From JAIVJN01 sp036732565 (GTDB lineage: Bacteria; Acidobacteriota; Vicinamibacteria; Vicinamibacterales; UBA2999), in assembly GCA_036732565.1 (NCBI GenBank), contig DAINCF010000203.1:1-11850 (forward strand): 11,850 nucleotides of DNA, written 5' to 3'. Position numbers and translations under genes: made by a program. Positions within the stretch are counted from its first letter, which is position 1; each line of letters opens with the position of its first letter. The notes below the pieces were generated by a model. That model saw nothing but the letters and a program-made list of their open reading frames with translations. It did no database searches and had not been told where the DNA came from. Shown one piece after another: positions 6,238-11,850 of this stretch.

Positions 6238-6255
6238 ACGTTCCCGCTTGAACGT
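6238..6255. promoter_or_regulatory. 18-bp inverted repeat upstream of the AAA+ activator gene
   Basis: ACGTTC (6238-6243), six bases, then GAACGT (6250-6255): perfect 6-base arms. Its centre lies about 150 bases before the expected start of the candidate sigma-54 promoter at 6372-6386, a usual distance for an upstream activator site. It also begins eight bases after the PilZ stop, so a transcript-end hairpin is the alternative; no T-run follows. Confidence 0.4.
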
Positions 6256-6371
6256 CACGCGATCGTTGCTTCGCGGGCATTGCCTACCCGCCGCACGCCG
6301 GCCCCGGCTCGGTCCTTGCGCCAAGGGAGCGAAAATTGGGCCGATTTCACGCGTTCCAATACCGGTGGTTG

Positions 6372-6386
6372 TGGCACCGAGCTTGT
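6372..6386 (+). promoter_or_regulatory. Candidate -24/-12 (sigma-54) promoter of the AAA+ activator gene
   Basis: TGGCAC, five bases, then TTGT matches TGGCAC-N5-TTGC at nine of ten positions; only the final C of the -12 element is T. RNA would start near 6397-6398, 14-15 bases before the ATG at 6412, leaving room for GAGGGG (6403-6408). This supports the ATG at 6412 over upstream in-frame starts such as TTG 6280. Confidence 0.55.
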
Positions 6387-6411
6387 TCTTTACACCCCCG
6401 ACGAGGGGTTT

Positions 6412-7854
6412 ATGGACGATGACCGGGGGATGGAACTCGTGGGAAGGAGGCGTGCGGCGCGACAATTGGAGCGGCGCCGGGCCTTGCACACGTTGCTGCG
6501 AGATCTGGCATCGGAGGTAGAACGACCGCGCGAGCGGCGCGACCTCGCCAGCGCGCTCACCGAGCGTTTGGCGCGCGTCACACCGGTGCGCAGCATCCGG
6601 CTGAGTGAGCTGAAAGGGGCCGCCGCGCTGCGAATGTCGCACCCGATTCGCGCGCGGGACTACATCGCGTTCGCGATTCCCACGGCCGATCCGGGGCGCC
6701 GCCTGATGCTGGAGGCGACCATCGATCCGGACGTTGGCCTGGATCCGTGGAGCGCGCAATTGCTGGAGTCGGCGTCGAGCCTGGCGGCGCTGCTCGTGGA
6801 GGCGGGCCGCCATGCACGGGTGGCCGCAGGGCCGATGACCGACCGTAGAGATGGCGCGGCGCCGCTCATCGGCTCGAGCAGCGTCATGCGCGTGCTGCGC
6901 GCGCGCGTCGAGCGCGTCGCCCTGACCGACTTCACCGTGCTCATCGAGGGCGAGAGTGGAACGGGTAAGGAGCTCGTCGCCTGCCAGATTCACGAGCTGA
7001 GTCGTCGCCGCAACGGCCCGTTCGTCGCCATCAACTGCGCGGCGCTGGTCGAGACGCTCATCGAGGCGGAGCTGTTTGGCATCGAGGAGCGCACCGCCAC
7101 CGGTGTCAAGGGGCGACGAGGCAAGTTCGAGCACGCCGACGGCGGCACCTTGTTTCTCGACGAGGTGGCGGAATTGTCGATGACCGCGCAAGCCAAGCTG
7201 CTGCGCGCGATCCAGGATCTGACGGTGGAGCGCGTGGGCGGGCAGGGCAGCCGGCGGATCGACACACGCATCGTCGCGGCGACCAATCGCGATCTGTCGT
7301 CACTCGTGGAGCGCGGGCTGTTCCGTGCGGACTTGTTCTACCGGCTCAGCGGCGTGGAGGTGCGTGTGCCGGCGCTGCGTTACCGCCGCGAGGACATTCT
7401 GGAGCTGGCCAACTATTTTCTGGCCCGAACGGCGGATGGGAGACCGATGCGTATCGGTCCAGCGACCGCGGATGCGCTCACAACCTACGACTGGCCGGGG
7501 AACGTCCGCGAGCTGCAACGGATGATGGAGGGCGCCATTGCAACCACCGACTCGCAGGAAATTGATCTGGACGATCTACCGGTCAGCCTTCGCGGCGTTT
7601 ACGGCGAGGCGCTGATGCCGTCAATGCAGGCCAACGACACGATGCGCGCGTGGGGCAGTCGCTATGCCCGCCTCGTGTTGGATCGCTGCAAGCAGAACAA
7701 ACGTCAGGCGTGTCGGGTCTTGGGCATCACCTACCACACCTTGAACGCGTACCTGAACTACCGACCGAGGGGCGCCGTAACCACTCAGGTGGCGGAGGCG
7801 ACGACCCCCTTGGTCGAGCCGTTGACGGAGGAGGACCTCGAAATCGGTCGATGA
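6412..7854 (+). CDS. AAA+ enhancer-binding-type transcription activator with altered GAFTGA loop
   Basis: The protein has 480 residues from the ATG at 6412. The N-terminal 150 or so residues form a variable, possibly GAF-like sensory region, with no phosphorylatable receiver visible. The AAA+ domain has Walker A GESGTGKE (180-187), Walker B LFLDEV (247-252), FRADLFYRL (304-312) with arginine-finger-like residues, and WPGNVREL (361-368). A Fis-type helix-turn-helix lies at about 415-450 (YARLVLDRCKQNKRQACRVL, then GITYHTL). The sigma-54-contacting loop, normally GAFTGA, reads RTATGV at 227-232, losing the key phenylalanine. The protein therefore either contacts sigma-54 differently or acts without it. 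It lies 182 bases after the PilZ gene in the same direction and probably controls the pilus-type genes, its own gene, or both; this is inference. A candidate sigma-54 promoter and a palindrome lie upstream. Confidence 0.9.
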   Translation: MDDDRGMELVGRRRAARQLERRRALHTLLRDLASEVERPRERRDLASALTERLARVTPVRSIRLSELKGAAALRMSHPIRARDYIAFAIPTADPGRRLMLEATIDPDVGLDPWSAQLLESASSLAALLVEAGRHARVAAGPMTDRRDGAAPLIGSSSVMRVLRARVERVALTDFTVLIEGESGTGKELVACQIHELSRRRNGPFVAINCAALVETLIEAELFGIEERTATGVKGRRGKFEHADGGTLFLDEVAELSMTAQAKLLRAIQDLTVERVGGQGSRRIDTRIVAATNRDLSSLVERGLFRADLFYRLSGVEVRVPALRYRREDILELANYFLARTADGRPMRIGPATADALTTYDWPGNVRELQRMMEGAIATTDSQEIDLDDLPVSLRGVYGEALMPSMQANDTMRAWGSRYARLVLDRCKQNKRQACRVLGITYHTLNAYLNYRPRGAVTTQVAEATTPLVEPLTEEDLEIGR

Positions 7855-8000
7855 CGGTTTCGTGGTTTGGGGGCCGGATTCCCGCCTTCGCTCGGCTTTC
7901 TGGGGAGAGTCGTGCCGCAGCCCGGGCTGTGGGCGGAGGCGGACGGCCTTCCTGGTCCACCTGAAGGCTCAGCCCACAAGCAATCAGGGCGGGCAGCTTC
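7855..8000. other. Structured intergenic stretch between the activator gene and gcvT
   Basis: No gene is supported here. The stretch contains several stems. CCGCAGCCC/GGGCTGTGG at 7915-7932 is a near-perfect palindrome with one G-T pair. TGTGGGC (7928-7934) pairs with GCCCACA (7972-7978), enclosing GCCTTC (7946-7951) and GAAGGC (7963-7968). The first and second stems share bases and cannot form together. There is no T-run for an intrinsic terminator and no glycine riboswitch core. A transcript end for the activator gene is the simplest reading. Confidence 0.4.
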
Positions 8001-8029
8001 TTGACCGCTGGCGACGCGCATAGTACTTT
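8001..8029 (+). promoter_or_regulatory. Possible sigma-70-type promoter of the gcv operon
   Basis: TTGACC (8001-8006), a 17-base spacer, then TACTTT (8024-8029): five of six and three of six matches to the housekeeping consensus. It would give a leader of about 80 bases before gcvT. The -10 box is weak, so this is a guess of moderate value. Confidence 0.3.
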
Positions 8030-8117
8030 GAATCGCCCGTACGCCAGGGGTTTGCCTGACGCCAAACACGGCGCGCGCGACGGCGAATGACCGAGCGCCC
8101 CGGCTCCATACAACCCG

Positions 8118-9242
8118 ATGATCGATCAGGCTGCCCAGCCTCTCAGAACGACCCCGCTCCACCCCCAACATGTCGCGCTCGGCGCTCGGATGGTGCCGTT
8201 CGGCGGCTGGGATATGCCGGTCGAGTACACCGGCATTACGGCGGAGCATCAGGCCGTGCGGGCCGCAGCCGGGCTGTTCGATGTGTCCCACATGGGCCAG
8301 ATCGAGCTCGCCGGCAAGAGCGCGCTCGCCGCCGTCCAGCACATCACCAGCAACGACGCGTCCAAGCTGCAGATCCATCAGGTGCAGTATTCGGCGCTGA
8401 CCACGCCGGAGGGGACCTTCGTCGACGACCTGCTCGTCTATCGCTTCGGTCCCAGCCATTTTCTGCTCGTCGTCAACGCCGGCAACATCGCTCGCGACCA
8501 CGCGTGGATTGTCGAGAAGGCAGCCGAGGTCGGCGACGCGGCGGTCGTCAATTCCAGCGATCGCTATGCGTTGATTGCCATCCAAGGCCCGAAAGCTCGG
8601 GACATCCTCCAGACGCTGACCGCCATCGACCTGTCGGCGATCAAGTACTACTGGTTCGCGCATGGCGAGATCGCAGGCCTTCGCGGCACGGTGTCGCGCA
8701 CGGGTTACACGGGTGAGGACGGTTTCGAGGTGTTCGTTCCACCGGCGATGGCCGCTCGGCTGTGGGAGACGCTGCTGCAGGCCGGCGCGTCACATGGCCT
8801 GATCCCGTGCGGCCTCGGCGCCCGCGACACGCTGCGTCTCGAGGCCTCGATGCGTCTGCACGGCAACGACATCGACGAGAGCATCAGCGTGCTCGAAGCG
8901 GATCTCGGTTGGATCGTCGGCTGGGACAAGGATGGCTTCATCGGCCGCGACCGCTTGATGGCCCAGCGCGACGGAGGGCTGACGCGCAAGATCGTCGGCT
9001 TCGAGATGGTCGATCGCGCCATCGCCAGGCACGGCTACGCCGTCTATCGTGGCGATCAGCAGGTCGGTCACGTCAGCAGCGGCACCCAGACGCCGTTTCT
9101 CAAGAAAGCGATCGGCATGGCGTACGTGCCGCTCGACATGACGGCGCCGGGCACGACGTTCGAGGTCGACGTGCGCGGTCGCCGCGCCAAGGCCGCGGTC
9201 GTCCCGATGCCGTTTTACAAGAGACCCAAGAAGACCGCGTAA
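8118..9242 (+). CDS. gcvT: Glycine cleavage system T protein (aminomethyltransferase)
   Basis: This 374-residue cytosolic enzyme is of normal length. It takes the aminomethyl group from lipoyl-GcvH and, with tetrahydrofolate, releases ammonia and forms 5,10-methylene-tetrahydrofolate. Visible family blocks are MVPFGGWDMPVEY (25-37), LFDVSHMGQ (53-61), the GTFVDDLLVYR block (99-109) whose Asp pair covers the catalytic aspartate, RTGYTGEDGFE (194-204), and GLGARDTLRLEA (232-243). The C-terminal barrel ends in ...MPFYKRP. The ATG at 8118 has no good Shine-Dalgarno sequence; the preceding codons in frame carry no family residues. It is the first gene of gcvT-gcvH-gcvP, 16 bases before gcvH. Confidence 0.97.
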   Translation: MIDQAAQPLRTTPLHPQHVALGARMVPFGGWDMPVEYTGITAEHQAVRAAAGLFDVSHMGQIELAGKSALAAVQHITSNDASKLQIHQVQYSALTTPEGTFVDDLLVYRFGPSHFLLVVNAGNIARDHAWIVEKAAEVGDAAVVNSSDRYALIAIQGPKARDILQTLTAIDLSAIKYYWFAHGEIAGLRGTVSRTGYTGEDGFEVFVPPAMAARLWETLLQAGASHGLIPCGLGARDTLRLEASMRLHGNDIDESISVLEADLGWIVGWDKDGFIGRDRLMAQRDGGLTRKIVGFEMVDRAIARHGYAVYRGDQQVGHVSSGTQTPFLKKAIGMAYVPLDMTAPGTTFEVDVRGRRAKAAVVPMPFYKRPKKTA

Positions 9243-9258
9243 CCCACGAGGAGTGCTC

Positions 9259-9639
9259 ATGTATCCCGCCGATCGCAAGTACACGAAAGATCACGAGTGG
9301 ATCCTCATCGCCGGGGACACCGGCAGCGTGGGTATCACCGACTTCGCCCAGCAGCAGCTCGGCGACGTCGTCTACGTCGAAGTGCCGGAGGTGGGCGCGA
9401 CGCTCACGGCGGGACAGACGTTCGGCACCATCGAGTCGGTGAAGGCGGTCTCCGAGCTGTTCGCGCCGGTCAGCGGCGAAGTGACCGAGGTCAACACCGC
9501 GCTCAAGGATCATCCCGAGCACGTGAACGAAAAGCCCCACGAGACCTGGATCCTCAAGGTCCGCCTGAGCAATCCGGACGAAGCCGGCACGCTGCTCGAC
9601 GCGCCGGCGTACGAGTCCCACACGAGTCAGGGAACATAG
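9259..9639 (+). CDS. gcvH: Glycine cleavage system H protein (lipoyl carrier)
   Basis: The protein has 126 residues from the ATG at 9259, which has GAGGAG (9248-9253) five bases upstream; the in-frame GTG at 9253 overlaps that site and is rejected. H protein shuttles the aminomethyl intermediate between GcvP, GcvT and the lipoamide dehydrogenase on a lipoyl arm. The lipoylated lysine is K62 in TIESVKAVSEL (58-68). Other family marks are YTKDHEW (8-14), VGITDFAQQQLGDVVYVE (24-41), PVSGEV and HETWILKV. The protein is complete, normal in length and lies between gcvT and gcvP. Confidence 0.97.
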   Translation: MYPADRKYTKDHEWILIAGDTGSVGITDFAQQQLGDVVYVEVPEVGATLTAGQTFGTIESVKAVSELFAPVSGEVTEVNTALKDHPEHVNEKPHETWILKVRLSNPDEAGTLLDAPAYESHTSQGT

Positions 9640-9705
9640 GCACGCCACGTGACTCACGATTCAGCCGTACAGGCAGGGCGCCCGGCGAACGGCGCCGAGA
9701 AGACC

Positions 9706-11850
9706 ATGACGCTTGATGCCATCGATCTCTTTCCACCCAGGCACATCGGCCCGCAGGGCGACGAAGTGGCCGCGATGCTCGAGGCGATGGGCGCCTCCTC
9801 GATCGACCAGTTGATCGACGAGGCCGTTCCCGCCGGCATCCGCCTCGCCCAGCCGCTGAATCTCGCCGGGCCCGAGAGTGAATCGACGTTTCTGACGAGG
9901 CTGAAGAGCGTCGCGCGCAAGAACAAAGTGCTGCGCAGCTTCATCGGTCTCGGCTACTACGACACCATCACACCAAGTGTGATCCGCCGCTGCCTGTTCG
10001 AGAACCCCAGTTGGTATACGCCGTACACGCCGTATCAGGCGGAGATCGCGCAAGGGCGTCTGGAGTCGCTGTTGAACTTCCAGACGATGGTGAGTGAGCT
10101 CACCGGCATGGCCGTCGCCGGCGCGTCGTTGCTCGACGAGGGCACAGCGGCAGGCGAGGCGATGACGCTCCTGCATCGCCTCCAGAGCCGCAAGATGGGC
10201 GACGATGGCGGCATCTTTCTCGTGTCGGATCGTGTGTTTCCGCAGAGCCTCGAGGTGTTGCGCAGTCGCGCCGAACCGCTCGGCATCGAGCTCGCCGTCG
10301 CGGATCCGGCCGACATGCGGTTCGACGCCCGCACGTTTGGTGTGCTGCTCCAGTATCCGGACGAAGCCGGCCTCGTCGAGAATCTCCAGCCGTTCATCGC
10401 CCGAGCGCATGACGCCGGAGTGCTGGTGGCCGTCGCGACCGATCTGCTCGCACTGGCGGTGGTCACGCCGCCGGGCGAGATGGGCGCGGATGTCGTCTTC
10501 GGCAATTCACAGCGGTTTGGCGTGCCGCTTGGCTTTGGCGGGCCGCATGCGGCGTTCTTCGCGACGCGACAAGATGCGGTGCGACATATGGCCGGGCGCT
10601 TGATTGGCGTCTCGGTCGATGCCAACGGCAAGCGCGCCTATCGCATGACGCTGCAGACTCGCGAGCAGCACATCCGCCGCGAGAAGGCGACCTCGAATAT
10701 CTGCACCGCGCAGGCGCTGCTGGCGAACATGGCGGCGATGTACGCCGTGTATCACGGGCCCGCGGGCATTCGAGCAATTGCCGACCGCGTCCACGGGCTG
10801 GCGCGGCTGCTCGAAGGCGCGATACGCACCGCTGGGTACCGGCAAGAGAATGATGCCTACTTCGACACGCTGCGGGTCGGCGTCACACCTCCGCAGTCGA
10901 CCGCGATTCGCCGCGCGGCGCTGGACGCCGGCGTCAACCTGCGCTACGTCGGCGACGAGGCCATCGGCATCGCGCTCGATGAGACCGTGACCGTGGACGA
11001 AGTGCGCACGCTCGCGGAGATCTTCGCGCGAGCGGGTGGGAAGCCACTGCGAGTGAAGCCAGGCGATCCCGACACCCTGGACGCAACGCCGGACCCGCTG
11101 GCACCGTTCCAGCGCACGTCGCCATACCTTACGCATCCCGTGTTCAACGCCCATCACTCCGAAACGGAGATGATGCGTTACCTCAAGCAGTTGGAGCGTA
11201 AGGACATCGGTCTCGATACGTCGATGATCGCGCTCGGCTCGTGCACCATGAAGCTGAACGCGGCGACGGAGATGTATCCAGTGTCCTGGGAGGAGTTCTC
11301 GCGGCTCCATCCGTTTGCGCCGGCGGATCAGACCGAGGGCTATCAGCAGGTCTGTCGCGAGCTGGAAGCGGCCCTGTGCGAGATTACCGGCTTTGCGGCG
11401 GTGTCGCTGCAGCCGAACTCCGGCGCCCAAGGGGAGTTCGCTGGCCTGGCCGTGATTCGCGCGTACCATCGCGATCAGGGCGCGACGCATCGCGATATCG
11501 TCCTCATTCCGGCATCGGCGCACGGCACGAACCCGGCGAGCGCGGTCATGGCCGGCTTGCGCGTGGTCGTCGTCGCCACCGACACGCACGGCAACGTCGA
11601 TGTCGTCGATCTGAAGGCGAAGGCCGAGAAGCATCGCGACGAGCTCGCGGCGCTGATGGTCACGTATCCATCCACGCATGGCGTGTTCGAGGATGCCATC
11701 CAGGACATCTGCGCCATCGTCCACCAGCACGGCGGCCAGGTGTACATGGACGGCGCCAACATGAACGCGCAGGTCGGCCTGACCAGCCCGGCGCGCATCG
11801 GCGCCGACGTCTGCCACTTGAACCTGCACAAGACGTTCGCGATTCCGCAC
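9706..11850 (+). CDS. gcvP: Glycine dehydrogenase (decarboxylating), P protein, 3' end outside window
   Basis: The frame is open for 715 codons to the window end, against about 950 in full-length GcvP. The enzyme decarboxylates glycine on pyridoxal phosphate and loads the aminomethyl group onto GcvH. FPPRHIGP at residues 9-16 is the family's N-terminal mark; SFIGLGYYDT, NPSWYTPYTPYQAEI and LLDEGTAAGEAM follow. The C-terminal half is joined in the same chain (YLTHPVFN, then SETEMMRYLKQLE, LGSCTMKLNA), so this is the fused one-gene form, not the split gcvPA/gcvPB. LHKTFAIPH closes the window with the PLP lysine at K709. Start: ATG 9706 gives the usual short N-terminus; GTG 9649 in frame, only nine bases after gcvH, is an alternative adding 19 residues. 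Neither has a strong ribosome binding site. Confidence 0.96.
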   Translation, partial: MTLDAIDLFPPRHIGPQGDEVAAMLEAMGASSIDQLIDEAVPAGIRLAQPLNLAGPESESTFLTRLKSVARKNKVLRSFIGLGYYDTITPSVIRRCLFENPSWYTPYTPYQAEIAQGRLESLLNFQTMVSELTGMAVAGASLLDEGTAAGEAMTLLHRLQSRKMGDDGGIFLVSDRVFPQSLEVLRSRAEPLGIELAVADPADMRFDARTFGVLLQYPDEAGLVENLQPFIARAHDAGVLVAVATDLLALAVVTPPGEMGADVVFGNSQRFGVPLGFGGPHAAFFATRQDAVRHMAGRLIGVSVDANGKRAYRMTLQTREQHIRREKATSNICTAQALLANMAAMYAVYHGPAGIRAIADRVHGLARLLEGAIRTAGYRQENDAYFDTLRVGVTPPQSTAIRRAALDAGVNLRYVGDEAIGIALDETVTVDEVRTLAEIFARAGGKPLRVKPGDPDTLDATPDPLAPFQRTSPYLTHPVFNAHHSETEMMRYLKQLERKDIGLDTSMIALGSCTMKLNAATEMYPVSWEEFSRLHPFAPADQTEGYQQVCRELEAALCEITGFAAVSLQPNSGAQGEFAGLAVIRAYHRDQGATHRDIVLIPASAHGTNPASAVMAGLRVVVVATDTHGNVDVVDLKAKAEKHRDELAALMVTYPSTHGVFEDAIQDICAIVHQHGGQVYMDGANMNAQVGLTSPARIGADVCHLNLHKTFAIPH

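Noticed and set aside
6160..7191. Minus-strand open frame of 343 codons
   Set aside because: It is antisense to the AAA+ gene and PilZ end, without family motifs.
7895..7980. Glycine riboswitch upstream of gcvT
   Set aside because: A GGGGAGAG stretch is present, but the conserved CTCTCAGG-type core and the GAAG/GCAA elements are absent, so the match is superficial.
10507..11850. Minus-strand open frame of 447 codons at the window end
   Set aside because: It is a shadow of gcvP, whose plus frame carries all conserved glycine dehydrogenase blocks.

Overview
The window is GC-rich, densely coded chromosomal DNA. Several features point to a free-living Acidobacteriota-type soil bacterium, perhaps the Vicinamibacteria lineage: Tat-exported sugar-modifying enzymes, a secreted ComEA-like protein beside a GspH/FimT-type pseudopilin, a short PilZ protein, and an AAA+ activator with an altered GAFTGA loop. 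This placement is an inference from gene style. No rRNA, tRNA, CRISPR array or intact mobile element was seen.

Layout. (1) Positions 1-285 hold the C-terminal end of a helix-turn-helix regulator cut by the window edge. (2) 317-1261 (minus) is a LysR-family regulator closely resembling MetR. It is divergent from 1340-1987, a small secreted zinc-metalloprotease-like protein. (3) 2051-3535 (plus) is a Tat-exported Gfo/Idh/MocA oxidoreductase. It converges, across two strong hairpins, on 3640-4497 (minus), a Tat-exported xylose-isomerase-like TIM-barrel protein. Together they look like an exported sugar oxidation/isomerisation pair. (4) After about 440 non-coding bases comes a tight plus-strand cluster: comEA-like (4943-5281), pseudopilin (5283-5909) and PilZ-domain protein (5894-6229). 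It is followed by an AAA+ bacterial enhancer-binding-type activator (6412-7854). Candidate -24/-12 (sigma-54) promoter elements precede both the cluster and the activator gene. (5) 8118-11850 is the glycine cleavage operon gcvT-gcvH-gcvP, with gcvP running off the window end after its PLP lysine region.

How the genes fit together. The comEA/pseudopilin/PilZ/activator group plausibly forms a type IV pilus or DNA-uptake module with its own regulator and a c-di-GMP input. The glycine cleavage operon is housekeeping one-carbon metabolism. The MetR-like regulator also belongs to one-carbon/methionine control, but no met gene lies beside it. The most unusual points are the degenerate GAFTGA loop (RTATGV) in an otherwise complete AAA+ activator, its own candidate sigma-54 promoter with an upstream palindrome, and a leader before comEA with three mutually competing inverted repeats.
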